From CAIWHR01 sp963734055 (GTDB lineage: Bacteria > Pseudomonadota > Gammaproteobacteria > Burkholderiales > Casimicrobiaceae), in contig CAVTFQ010000003.1 of assembly GCA_963734055.1 (NCBI GenBank), forward strand, positions 186,001 to 250,000: a DNA stretch of 64,000 nt, read 5' to 3'. A model generated the notes under the pieces. It did not search any database. It had not been told where the DNA came from and saw nothing but the letters and a program-made list of their open reading frames with translations. The translations under genes and the position numbers were made by a program. Positions 54,723 to 63,774 of the stretch are shown here, one piece after another (position 1 is the stretch's first letter; the number at the start of each line of letters is the position of its first letter).

Positions 54723-56735
54723 TCACTGGCACAGGGTACCGGGCGTCCGGAGCACTTCGCGCGTGATCGATTTCGACTGGCTCAGGCCGTCCACCGTGTA
54801 CTCGAAGAGCGCCGAGGTGCCGGACGTGAACGTGAGCCGGGCGGTTCCTACCTCGAACACCTTCACGGCTGCCGGATCGAACGGATTCGCCGAATAGGGC
54901 GGGCCGGTCAGCCGGTAGAGCGTCCCCGCGTAATGGCCCGACGGGTCGATCGGCATCGTGGCGACGAGCCACAGCGGCGACCCGCCCATGTCGTAGGTGA
55001 ACCACGTCGCGAAGATGACGTCGCCTTCGTGCGTCAGGTTGATGCCCCATCCGGACTCGGACCCCGGGGGCGCGTTCCACCACAGACCCTGGTAATTGGT
55101 GGCGCGCGCCGGGTCGAAGGGCGTGTCGAACGCGCACCACGGAATGCGGCCAAAGACCTCGCGCGTGATCGTCTTGATCTGCGAGACCGCGCCGATCGTG
55201 TAGGCGAACACGCCGTTGTCGCGATCCGAGAACGTGAGGGTGCCGGTCCCGACCGGCATCACGACGACCGCGGCGGGATCGAACGGCGTCGCGAAGAACG
55301 GCGGCCCGCGCGTCTCGTAGAGCGTCCCGCGATAGGTGCCGTCGGTCATGAGGTCCGCCGTCATCACGAGCCACCACGGATTGCCGTTGACGTCGTAGGT
55401 GAACCACGTGAGGAAGATCACGTTGCCCTCGTGCTGCAGGTTGATCCCCCAGCCCGGCTCCGACCCGGCGGGGGCGTTCCACCAGAGCCCGCCGTAGTTC
55501 ACGTCGGCCGGAATGTTGAGCGGAATGACGACGCTGTCGTCGCCGCCGCCCGCAACCCGCGCCATCTGTGCGAGCTGCGCGCGCGCACTCGGGTCGCCGC
55601 GGACTTCGGCGTCGAGGAAGGTGAGTGCCCAGGTGAAGATGTCCGGCGCCGACGCCGCGTCGAACCGGTGCGGAACGCCGTTGAGCGCGACGAGCTCGCG
55701 CGGGCCCGCGAGGGCATTCAGGGCCTGCGCCGTCATGACGATCGGCGCCGTCGTGTCGGCCGTGCCGGAGATCGCGAGATAGGGCAGCGTGACGTCGTTC
55801 AGCGATCGCTGGTCGCGACCGAACGCGGGAAACAGCGGCACGCCCATGTAGGGCACGTAGCCGACGGCGGCCTTGACGCGCGCGTCGGTCTCGATCTTCG
55901 ACCACGCGAGACCGAGCGAAGTCGTGAGGCCGCCGCCGCCCATCAGCATGAACGATTCGCCGCCGAGGCTCGCGCCGAAGCCGCCGACCTCTTCCGGCAT
56001 GACGTGGTTGGCCCAGCCGGGATCGGCCAGCAGCACGTCGAGCGCCGCCGAGAGCGCCAGCGGTCGCACCGCCTGCAGCGCGAGGAAGTCGCGAAGATGC
56101 AGGACCAGATACGCCAGGTCGTCGACGTTTTCGAGCTGGAGCTCGCCGAACCGCCCATCGCCGTGGAATGGCGCGACGACGACGTAGCCATAGCTCGCGA
56201 GCAGCGCCACCGCGTCGACGTAGTCGTTCGAAAGCGGGGACCCCAGGTAACCGTGCGAGAAGAGCAGGATCGGGAACCGGGTGGTCGCGTCGGGCCACCA
56301 CGGTGCGTCGCCGGCGCGCTGCATCCGCGGGACGGACTTACCGTTCGGCAACGGGTAATCGGGCCGGCCGTTGTCCGGCGACGTGGGGTAGCAGACGATG
56401 ACGACATGCGGCAGCGTCGTTCCCGCGAAGGACCCGTAGACTTCGCCGTCGTCGGGAATCCGCACGGGCACGGTCATGGTGTCCGCCGGCTCCGACAGGA
56501 GGCTCGTGATGTAGCGCGGCGTGCCGTCCGACCGCATCACGCCCTCCCAGTAATCCTGGACGTCCTCGCCGGGCAACAGGCGGCTGAAGTCCTGCGCGAC
56601 ATCGCTGCAGGCGACCGGGTACTTGCCGGGCGCCGGGAGCGGAGGCACCGTCAGTGCCGGCTGCGCGCCGGCGACGAGCGGGCCCGCGAGGCAGCCGAGC
56701 AGCAGCAGGCGCGCCGTCAGCGCAAGGGTGGTCAT
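54723..56735 (-). CDS. Exported alpha/beta hydrolase fused to two Trp-rich repeat domains
   Basis: A 670-residue protein with an N-terminal signal (LLLLGCLAGPLVAGA). Residues of about 40-410 form an alpha/beta hydrolase resembling platelet-activating-factor acetylhydrolase or chlorophyllase-like esterases: FPILLFSHGYLGSPLSN, VVVAPFHGDGRF, nucleophile elbow GFGASLGGES, and a late GVPHRFD histidine. The last 250 residues are two copies of the Trp-rich domain also found at 52246-53568 (NYQGLWWNAPPGSESGWGIN, IFATWFTYDMGGSPLWLV). ATG 56735 fits the signal peptide. Substrate unknown; probably extracellular or surface-bound. Confidence 0.85.
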   Translation of the reverse strand: MTTLALTARLLLLGCLAGPLVAGAQPALTVPPLPAPGKYPVACSDVAQDFSRLLPGEDVQDYWEGVMRSDGTPRYITSLLSEPADTMTVPVRIPDDGEVYGSFAGTTLPHVVIVCYPTSPDNGRPDYPLPNGKSVPRMQRAGDAPWWPDATTRFPILLFSHGYLGSPLSNDYVDAVALLASYGYVVVAPFHGDGRFGELQLENVDDLAYLVLHLRDFLALQAVRPLALSAALDVLLADPGWANHVMPEEVGGFGASLGGESFMLMGGGGLTTSLGLAWSKIETDARVKAAVGYVPYMGVPLFPAFGRDQRSLNDVTLPYLAISGTADTTAPIVMTAQALNALAGPRELVALNGVPHRFDAASAPDIFTWALTFLDAEVRGDPSARAQLAQMARVAGGGDDSVVIPLNIPADVNYGGLWWNAPAGSEPGWGINLQHEGNVIFLTWFTYDVNGNPWWLVMTADLMTDGTYRGTLYETRGPPFFATPFDPAAVVVMPVGTGTLTFSDRDNGVFAYTIGAVSQIKTITREVFGRIPWCAFDTPFDPARATNYQGLWWNAPPGSESGWGINLTHEGDVIFATWFTYDMGGSPLWLVATMPIDPSGHYAGTLYRLTGPPYSANPFDPAAVKVFEVGTARLTFTSGTSALFEYTVDGLSQSKSITREVLRTPGTLCQ

Positions 56736-56952
56736 CGCCGCTCGATGCGTCACTCGAACCCTTTCCGGGAATGAAATCCCGATCCTTCGGGTTAACGATA
56801 ACGCAGGCGGGGGAATTTCCGACGCCACGACCTGACAGGAAAGCGCTGATTGTCGTGTAGGGCGATGCCCCGTTGCCGCGGCCGGATCGCGCGGCCGCCG
56901 GATTTTCGTTCATCATCGCGCCTTCAGTGCGACGTTTTCGGGAGCCTGGTCC

Positions 56953-57498
56953 ATGTTCGACGCCGTGCGTTTCCTTGCTTTCGCGGTCGCTTTCGCCGCG
57001 CTGCCTGCTTTCGCGGCGCTCAAGCCGGGCGATCCGGCGCCCGATTTCACGACGCAGGCGTCGATCGGCGGCAACGTCTTCGCGTTCAAGCTCGCCGACG
57101 CGCTGAAGAAGGGGCCGGTCGTGCTCTACTTCTACCCGGCGGCCTTCACCACGGGCTGCACGATCGAGGCGCACGATTTCGCCGAGGCGACCGATGCGTA
57201 TCGAGCGCTCGGCGCGACCGTCATCGGCGTGTCCGCCGACGATATCGAGACGCTGAACCGGTTTTCGGTGAGCGAATGCCGGAGCAAGTTCGCGGTTGCG
57301 GCGGACCGCGCCCGCAGCATCATGAAGTCCTACGATGCGGTGCTGACGCCCATGCCTGCGTATGCCAACCGCGTGTCGTACGTGATCGCGCCCGACGGGC
57401 GCATCGTCTACGCATACACGTCGATGAATCCGGACAAGCACGTCGCGAACACGCTCGATGCGCTCCGGAAGTGGACTCGGGAGCAGCGGAAGCACTAG
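56953..57498 (+). CDS. Peroxiredoxin (BCP-type), exported
   Basis: A 181-residue thioredoxin-fold peroxidase with a signal peptide (about 1-21, AALPAFAA). The peroxidatic cysteine is Cys69 in FYPAAFTTGCTIEAHDFAEA; a second cysteine, Cys109 (SVSECRSKF), may be the resolving one. Motifs GDPAPDFTT and IAPDGRIVYAYTSMNP are standard. It would remove peroxides in the periplasm. It lies upstream of an OsmC gene on the same strand, suggesting a thiol-peroxide defence pair. Confidence 0.93.
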   Translation: MFDAVRFLAFAVAFAALPAFAALKPGDPAPDFTTQASIGGNVFAFKLADALKKGPVVLYFYPAAFTTGCTIEAHDFAEATDAYRALGATVIGVSADDIETLNRFSVSECRSKFAVAADRARSIMKSYDAVLTPMPAYANRVSYVIAPDGRIVYAYTSMNPDKHVANTLDALRKWTREQRKH

Positions 57499-57650
57499 CC
57501 GCACCCCGGATTCGCTCCGGGCTCGAGCAGGCGCGCGGGGCTTTGACCGGCGTCAACGCGGCGCGCGCGGCGTGCCTCGACAATCGGGGCTTCGCCGAAG
57601 CCGCGTGTGGCCACGATGCTGTCGCTCGGCGCCCTTGAACGGACGACATC

Positions 57651-58088
57651 ATGCAACCCCTTCCGCACCACTACAAGACGAGCGCTGCAGGCGGTCCCGC
57701 GGGCAGCATCGCCATTTCGTCGGCGGGCCTTCCCGACATCGCGACGGCCGCGCCGGCCGAGTTCGGCGGCCCGGGCGATCTCTGGTCGCCGGAAGCACTC
57801 CTGTGTGCGTCGGTCGCGAACTGCTTCGTCCTGACGTTCCGTGCGTTAGCCGGCGTCGCGAAGCTCGAGTGGAGCAGCCTCGAGACCCACGTCGAAGCGG
57901 TGCTCGACCGTGTCGACGGCGTCACGCAGTTCACGCGGTTCGTGACGCACGCGACGCTCACGATGGCGCCGTCCGCGGATCCCGCGAAGGCCCATGCGCT
58001 GCTCGAGAAGGCGGAGGCGCGGTGTCTCGTGGCCAACTCGCTCAAGGGCCAGCGGGAGCTCGCCGTCGAGATCGTTCGCGCGGGCTGA
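57651..58088 (+). CDS. OsmC-family peroxide-reducing protein
   Basis: A 145-residue OsmC/Ohr-like protein. The two redox cysteines are Cys58 (ASVANCFVLTFRA) and Cys125 (AEARCLVANSL). The N-terminal beta region contains PAEFGGPGDLWSPEALL. Relatives reduce organic hydroperoxides; this one is closer to the general OsmC group than to Ohr. It begins 152 bp after the peroxiredoxin gene. Start at ATG 57651. Confidence 0.93.
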   Translation: MQPLPHHYKTSAAGGPAGSIAISSAGLPDIATAAPAEFGGPGDLWSPEALLCASVANCFVLTFRALAGVAKLEWSSLETHVEAVLDRVDGVTQFTRFVTHATLTMAPSADPAKAHALLEKAEARCLVANSLKGQRELAVEIVRAG

Positions 58089-58374
58089 GGACGCGGCTGC
58101 GCCGCGCGGAGCGTGAGGCTCCGCAGAGGCGCTTCTGCGTGCACGGTCGCCCCGAGCATCGTCGCGAGGGCTGCCCGGCCGTCGCGCGAAGCGCCCACCG
58201 GAACGGTGGTCGGCGTCGAGTCGCCAGCGGCCGGCGCCACGCGGCGGCGCACCTCCCGGCGTCTGCGACACAGGCTTGATCTGCGTCAACGGCGTGCCTG
58301 CCAACGGGGCTACGCTCACTCCCGGAAACGCCCCGAACCGGTTTCCGGGACGGGCGGAACGACGAGAGGACACC

Positions 58375-58770
58375 ATGCCGAAGCTCTCCCCGCAACAGGC
58401 GCATGCGCTCAAGCTGCGGCTGCAGGCCGACCGCCGGCGGCTGATCGCGGAGGCGCAGCAGGAACTCGCGCGCTGGGGACAGCATCCAATCGCCGAGCTG
58501 ACGGGCGAAGTCCCCGACGTCGGCGACGAATCGGTCGCGACCGCGCTCACCGATCTCGAGCACACGATCGTCGAGCGGCATGTCGAGGAGATCCGCGACA
58601 TCGACGCCGCCCTGCAGCGGATGCGCCAGCATCACTACGGCCGCTGCCTCGACTGCGAGGAAGACATCGAGCCGGCGCGTCTCATGGCGTTCCCCACAGC
58701 CAAGCGCTGCGTCGACTGCCAGAGCCTGCGCGAGCACACGTTCGCGCATCGGGCGACGCCGACCATGTAA
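58375..58770 (+). CDS. TraR/DksA-type zinc-finger protein
   Basis: A 131-residue protein with an N-terminal coiled coil and a C-terminal four-cysteine zinc finger: Cys91, Cys94, Cys112, Cys115 (YGRCLDCEEDIEPARLMAF, RCVDCQ). DksA-like proteins enter the RNA polymerase secondary channel. This one lacks the full-length DksA architecture and the coiled-coil tip DxxDxA motif is not obvious, so it may be a regulatory paralogue. ATG 58375 has AGAGGA upstream. Confidence 0.9.
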   Translation: MPKLSPQQAHALKLRLQADRRRLIAEAQQELARWGQHPIAELTGEVPDVGDESVATALTDLEHTIVERHVEEIRDIDAALQRMRQHHYGRCLDCEEDIEPARLMAFPTAKRCVDCQSLREHTFAHRATPTM

Positions 58771-58917
58771 CGCGGGTTTCCGGCGCGAACGGCGGATTCG
58801 ACCGGGGCGCGACGGTGCGACGGAATGTCGCGCCGCAGTGGAATCGGACGCTGCGAGGCCGGCCGTCCGGATCGTCCTCGACCGTGACGCCGCCACCGCA
58901 ATGCGCCTGCACCGACG

Positions 58918-59871
58918 TCAGAACGCGCGCTCGAACTGCCGGACGAACGCCGGCAGCCGGTCGTCCGGCAGATGATTGATTCCGGCCGCTGCGGCTCGCC
59001 CGCCGCCGGTCTTGAACCGGCGGCAAAGCGCGTCGGCGCCCGTGCTCGTCGCGAGCGGCGCGCGCACGCTGACCGTGTAGCCCTGATGCGCGTTCGGCGT
59101 CAGGAGGGCGTGCGCCCGCTCGGGATACGCGACAGCGAGCTCGTTGCCGAGCGCGCCGCGGACGCGACGGCTCCATTCCGCGTCCGGAAGCACGTAGACC
59201 GCGCGCCGCTCCGACGCGCGTTCCGGCCGCACGCGACGCGCCCGGTCGAGATCGTCGCGGCGTGTTTCCGCGATGCGCCGGAGGACGGCTTCCTCGTGCG
59301 CGAAGGCGAGCGGATCGGCGTAAAGCCGCAGCGTGTCGTAGAGGGCGTCCGGCGGCACGATCAGGTCGCTCTCGCTGTCGCCGTAGGCGTTGTAGGCCAG
59401 CGTCTCGCCAAGCTCCTGCAGCGACGCCTGTCGCACCGGGTCGAGGGCGAGCGTCGCGGCAAGCTCCTGTGCCGCAGCGGCGAGGTTGTCGCCGAACGCG
59501 GCGACGATCGCCCACAGCCGGTGCCGGCCGCCGAGGAAGCGATCGACGATGATCCCGGTGCATACCGCAGGCGACGGGTCGATGAACGCCTGCAGTCGCG
59601 GATGGACCGGAAGGTCGCCGGCGTAGTGGTGGTCGAAATACTGCACGTCGACGCCGCGCTCGAGCAGCCGGGTGAGTGCCTTCCGGTTCGCGTCGACGGA
59701 GACATCGAGCACGGTCACGGCGTCGCCCGCCTCGGCGGCGACCCGCGCGAGCAGCGCGACGTCGCGCTTCACGCCGGTGACGAGCACCGCGTCCCGCGGC
59801 TCGGCGAGCCGGAGCTGATGCAGCGAGCACAAGCCGTCGGCGTCGCCGTTGAACACGTCGAACTGGGTCAT
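58918..59871 (-). CDS. DHH-family phosphoesterase
   Basis: A 317-residue protein with the DHH motif set: FNGDADGLCSLHQ (7-19), VLDVSVD, Asp80-His81-His82 in YFDHHYAGDLP, and the late DHHA1 motif TGGGRAAAAGIN. Relatives hydrolyse short oligonucleotides, cyclic di-AMP or pyrophosphate. Substrate not determined. It is divergent from the PRPP synthetase-like gene with 77 bp between the starts, so they may share control. Confidence 0.88.
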   Translation of the reverse strand: MTQFDVFNGDADGLCSLHQLRLAEPRDAVLVTGVKRDVALLARVAAEAGDAVTVLDVSVDANRKALTRLLERGVDVQYFDHHYAGDLPVHPRLQAFIDPSPAVCTGIIVDRFLGGRHRLWAIVAAFGDNLAAAAQELAATLALDPVRQASLQELGETLAYNAYGDSESDLIVPPDALYDTLRLYADPLAFAHEEAVLRRIAETRRDDLDRARRVRPERASERRAVYVLPDAEWSRRVRGALGNELAVAYPERAHALLTPNAHQGYTVSVRAPLATSTGADALCRRFKTGGGRAAAAGINHLPDDRLPAFVRQFERAF

Positions 59872-59948
59872 CGCTTGCGGGCTCTGGCCGGTCGATTCAG
59901 GATGGGGGGCGTCGCTGCGGCGCGGCGACGGGGTGGAGGAGGAGAGTG

Positions 59949-60935
59949 ATGACGCACGATGATCTCACGCTGTTCGCGCTCGATGCGAGCCGCGCGTTCG
60001 GGGAGGCGGTCGCGGGGCGGCTCGGCATCGCGCTTGCGCCCCACGAGGAACGCGAGTTCGAGGACGGCGAGCACAAGGCGCGGCCGCTCGCCGGCGTGCG
60101 CGACCGCGACGTCTACGTGATCCACTCGCTGTGCGGGGACCCGGGACAGAGCGCCAACGACAAGCTCGTGCGGCTCCTGTTCTTCATCGGCGCGCTGAAG
60201 GACGCGGCGGCGCGTCGCGTCACCGCCGTCGTCCCGTATCTCGCCTATTCGCGGAAGGATCGCCGGTCGAAGCCGCGCGACCCGGTGACCACGCGTTACG
60301 TGGCGGCGCTGTTCGAGGCTGTCGGCGTCGATTGCGTGGTGACGCTCGACGTGCACAATCTCGCCGCATTCCAGAATGCCTTCCGCTGCCGCACCGAGCA
60401 TCTCGAGGCCGCTCCCCTCTTCGTTGCGCATTTCGCGCCGCGGCTCGCCGGCGCCGACGTCGTGGTGGTCTCCCCGGATGCAGGCGGCATCAAGCGGGCG
60501 GAGGCGTTCCGAGCCCGGCTCGAGCGCGCGCTCGGGAAGGCGCCCGGGGCAGCCTTCGCCGAGAAGTACCGCAGCGCAGGCGTGGTGAGCGGCGAGGCGC
60601 TGGTCGGCGACGTGGCGGGCAAGGTGGCGATCATCGTCGACGACCTGGTGAGCGCGGGCACCACGATCGCGCGCGCCGCGCAGGCGTGCCGCGAGCGGGG
60701 CGCGGTGCGCGTGCTCGCGGCCGCCACGCACGGCGTGTTCGCTGCGGCAGCGAACGAAGTGCTCGCGAAGAGCGCGGTCGACGAGATCGTCGTCACCGAC
60801 ACCATTCCGCCGGTGCGGATCACGGCACCCGGGTTGCGGGCGAAGCTGGTCGAAGTGAGCGCGGCGGGCCTCGTCGCCGAGGCGATCCGGCGACTCCACG
60901 GGGGAGGCTCGCTCGTCGATCTGCTCGCGAGCTGA
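59949..60935 (+). CDS. Ribose-phosphate pyrophosphokinase paralogue
   Basis: A 328-residue PRPP synthetase-like protein. Motifs: FEDGEHKARPL, the ATP-loop region VVPYLAYSRKDRRSKPRDPV, TLDVHNLAAFQNAF, VSPDAGGIKRAEAF and the PRPP loop IIVDDLVSAGTTIA near 230-242. The sequence deviates from housekeeping Prs (no ispE or tRNA neighbour, LDVHNLAAFQ in place of DLHADQIQGFF), so this is an accessory copy, similar to those found with nucleotide-salvage genes. ATG 59949 follows GGAGGAGGAG. Confidence 0.9.
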   Translation: MTHDDLTLFALDASRAFGEAVAGRLGIALAPHEEREFEDGEHKARPLAGVRDRDVYVIHSLCGDPGQSANDKLVRLLFFIGALKDAAARRVTAVVPYLAYSRKDRRSKPRDPVTTRYVAALFEAVGVDCVVTLDVHNLAAFQNAFRCRTEHLEAAPLFVAHFAPRLAGADVVVVSPDAGGIKRAEAFRARLERALGKAPGAAFAEKYRSAGVVSGEALVGDVAGKVAIIVDDLVSAGTTIARAAQACRERGAVRVLAAATHGVFAAAANEVLAKSAVDEIVVTDTIPPVRITAPGLRAKLVEVSAAGLVAEAIRRLHGGGSLVDLLAS

Positions 60936-60955
60936 CGCGCGCTGGCGGCGCGTCG

Positions 60956-63598
60956 TCACCGACACTGCTGGACGTGCTCGCGCGCAAGGCGGAGGTAATC
61001 GCCGGCGCGTGCGCGCCAGCTGGCCGCCTCGCGGGGCGCGGGCTCGGCGAGGTGCCAGAGCGCGATCTTCGCGCGCATCAGCGCACGGTGGCTCTGGTAG
61101 AAGTGCAGGAGCGCCGCCGGCGGCGCATCGCCCGTTTCCGCCGTGTAGGTGTCGAAGATCGTCGCCTTGAGCTGCGGCGAGCCCAGGCGCTCGCATTCGA
61201 GCGCGAGAAAGGCGAGCTCGTCGGCGACGTCGAGGATCCGGAACTCGCGCCAGAATTCGAGCGCGTCGATGATCTGCGGCTCGTCCGTGAGGCAGATGTG
61301 CTCGGGGCGCAGGTCGCCGTGGGCCTCGACGATCCGCCCGGCGCGGGCCCGCTCTCCGAACGAGGCGGCGCGCTCCGAGAGCAGCGCCGCGAGTCGCGCG
61401 CAGGCGGGCTCGTAGAGCTCCGCCGGCAGCGCATAGGCGGAATCGGCCAGCGCCCGCCGGTTGTCGGCGACGCCCGCGGCGAGCCGCTCGACGTAGGCCT
61501 CGGGCGACATCGCGATCGGCGGGCCCTTGCGGTAGAAGCGGCAAAGGCGGACGAGTGCCGCGCGCAGGCCATCCTGCGGCACCGCGTGCGCGCGAATCAG
61601 CTGGTCGAGCATTCGCTCGGCGGGCAGGCGCCGCATGTTGACGAGCCAATCGACGACGGTGCCTCCGCCGCCGACGTGCAGCGCCCCCGCAGGGTCCACC
61701 GACAGCGGCACCGCGCCCAGGTAGACGTCGCGCGTCAGGCGCCGGTTGAGCCGCACTTCCTCCGCGCAGTCGCGTTCGCGCGCCGCGAGGGTCGAGAAAT
61801 CGAGGTAGTAGTCGTAGCGCACCGGCTTCTTGAGCTTCCACGCGTGACGGTCGGTCAGGAACACGTAGGACATGTGCGTCTCGGTCGCGAGCACGGACGC
61901 GGCCGGCTCCGGATAGCTGCCGCGCCGCGACAGGAACGCCACTTTCGCCGCGAGGCCGGGGTCGGACGACGCCGGCGGCGGCGGTGCGGGTTCGGGTCCC
62001 GCCGCCAGCCACTCAGTCAACGCCCGCCACGCTTCGGGCCGGCCGATGTTCTCGAGCGGTGCGCCGGCATCGAACATGACCACGAAGGCCTGCTCGTCCG
62101 GTCCGAGCGGCTCCCGCGTTTCGAGCTGATGGGCGAGCACGCGGAGGTCCGCTTCCGACGCGTCGCCGCCGCGCCGGATCCGTTCCTCGATGCGCCGGCG
62201 CAGCGTCGCCTCGGGCGCGTCGAAAGCGATGATGACGAACGGGATTCCGTGGAAGGCGGCGAGGCCGCGCAGCAGGTCGCGCTGCCATCGCGAAAGAAAC
62301 GTGGCATCGACGACGGCGACCCCTCCCGCGTCGACGATGTCGGCGGCGAGCGCGCGCGCCCGCCGGTAGGTCTGCTCGGTCGCCTCCGCGGTGTAAAGCC
62401 CGCGGCCCACGGCCGAGCCGCTCTTCGCGTCGGCCGGCAGCCCGAAGAGCCGCTTGCGCTCGACGTCGGTGCGCACGCGGATCGCGCCGGTCTGCTCGAC
62501 GAGCGTCTGCGTCGCGGTCGTCTTGCCGCAGCCGGTCAGTCCGTGCGTGACGACGACCGCCGGCCGCGGCAGCCGCGCGCAGCGCTCGCCGAGCCGCAGG
62601 TAGCCGCGCAGCTCCGCGATCAGGCCGTCGCGTGCGGGACCGGCGGGAACCTGGCGGGCGCGCAGCGCGAGCACCTTCGCGCGCACCATTGCGCGGTAGA
62701 CAAGATAGAACCGCAGCACGGCGAGACCCGCGTAATCGCCGGTCGCCTCGACGTAGGCGTTGACGAACCGGTGCGCGAGATCGGGTCGGCCGCGGTCCTC
62801 CAGATCCATGGCGGCGAAGGCGACCTCGCTCATCACGTCGATGAACCGCAGGTGGTCGTTGAATTCGATGCAGTCGAAGATCGCGAGCTCGCCGTCGACC
62901 TCCGCGATGTTGCCGAGGTGGAGGTCGCCGTGGCATTCACGGACGAAGCCGTCTTCGCGCCGCCGGGCGAACGCGGCTGCGCGTGCCGCGAATTCGGTCT
63001 CCGTCCACGCGCGGAGCGCCTCCAGCGCGGCACGGTCGGCGGGATCCTGCGCGAGTGGCAGTGTCTGCGCGAAGTTCTGGCGCGCATAGGCGAGGATGTC
63101 CTCCGGCGTTCCGTACGGACCGTCGGCCGGTGCGACCGCGATCCGGCCGTGGAACGCTGCGACCGCCGCCGCGAGCGCGTCGATGCGCTCCGGCGCGATC
63201 CGGCCGCGCGCGAGCAGGCGCGAGGCGAGCGCTTCCTGCGGGAACTCGCGCATCTTGACCGCGTATTCGAGCGCGGGCCCGCCGCCGCCGACGACCGGCG
63301 CCTCGGGCGTACCGGCGATCGCGACGACATCGAGGTAGAGCGAAGGCGCGAGCCGGCGGTTGAGCCGCAGTTCCTCTTCGCAGAAGCGCTTGCGCGCCGC
63401 GAGCGTGCTGAAGTCGAGAAAGCCGAGCGCGACCGGCTTCTTGATCTTGTAGGCGTAGCGCCCGGTCAGGAGAACGTGCGAGATGTGCGTCTCGAGCCGC
63501 TGCACGCGGGTACAGCCTCCGCCCCAGACGGCGGGATCGGCGAGCGCCGCGACGAGCCGCGACTGCTCCGTCGCGGGATCAGCGACGATGGTGGGCAT
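60956..63598 (-). CDS. Triple-domain kinase-like fusion (APH-like, P-loop, APH-like)
   Basis: An 880-residue protein. Residues 1-340 are a COG2187 aminoglycoside-phosphotransferase-like kinase with HGDLHLGN at 223-230 and Asp242. Residues 345-535 are a P-loop nucleotide kinase (Walker A GLTGCGKT at 353-360). Residues 545-880 are a second COG2187 domain with HGDLRPEH (760-767) and Asp778. The common form has only the first two domains. In the third, the catalytic-loop asparagine is His767, so it may be inactive or altered. Both APH domains share KKP and DFSTLAAR, so they arose by duplication. ATG 63598 fits the first conserved residues. Target unknown; antibiotic resistance is not implied. Confidence 0.88.
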   Translation of the reverse strand: MPTIVADPATEQSRLVAALADPAVWGGGCTRVQRLETHISHVLLTGRYAYKIKKPVALGFLDFSTLAARKRFCEEELRLNRRLAPSLYLDVVAIAGTPEAPVVGGGGPALEYAVKMREFPQEALASRLLARGRIAPERIDALAAAVAAFHGRIAVAPADGPYGTPEDILAYARQNFAQTLPLAQDPADRAALEALRAWTETEFAARAAAFARRREDGFVRECHGDLHLGNIAEVDGELAIFDCIEFNDHLRFIDVMSEVAFAAMDLEDRGRPDLAHRFVNAYVEATGDYAGLAVLRFYLVYRAMVRAKVLALRARQVPAGPARDGLIAELRGYLRLGERCARLPRPAVVVTHGLTGCGKTTATQTLVEQTGAIRVRTDVERKRLFGLPADAKSGSAVGRGLYTAEATEQTYRRARALAADIVDAGGVAVVDATFLSRWQRDLLRGLAAFHGIPFVIIAFDAPEATLRRRIEERIRRGGDASEADLRVLAHQLETREPLGPDEQAFVVMFDAGAPLENIGRPEAWRALTEWLAAGPEPAPPPPASSDPGLAAKVAFLSRRGSYPEPAASVLATETHMSYVFLTDRHAWKLKKPVRYDYYLDFSTLAARERDCAEEVRLNRRLTRDVYLGAVPLSVDPAGALHVGGGGTVVDWLVNMRRLPAERMLDQLIRAHAVPQDGLRAALVRLCRFYRKGPPIAMSPEAYVERLAAGVADNRRALADSAYALPAELYEPACARLAALLSERAASFGERARAGRIVEAHGDLRPEHICLTDEPQIIDALEFWREFRILDVADELAFLALECERLGSPQLKATIFDTYTAETGDAPPAALLHFYQSHRALMRAKIALWHLAEPAPREAASWRARAGDYLRLAREHVQQCR

Positions 63599-63774
63599 CC
63601 CGCCCCCCGCGCGTGCGACTCCTCTTGCCCTGACGCTCCATTTCGGGTCCCGTCGAATCCACGACTTACGGCCTGACGATGCGGCGCCACGCCCTTGCAT
63701 TATCGCGAGAAAGGCGCCGCTGCGGTTGACCGGCATCATGATCTTCGGCGGCGATGGTCGCCGTGCCGCCGATC

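Noticed and set aside
60956..63598. Aminoglycoside resistance role for the APH-like domains
   Set aside because: The COG2187 group is only fold-related to resistance kinases; no substrate-specific features of resistance enzymes are seen.
60131..63676. 1181-codon plus-strand open frame opposite the kinase fusion
   Set aside because: It is an antisense shadow caused by high GC. Its composition is Arg-rich with no domains, and the minus strand encodes a clear protein.
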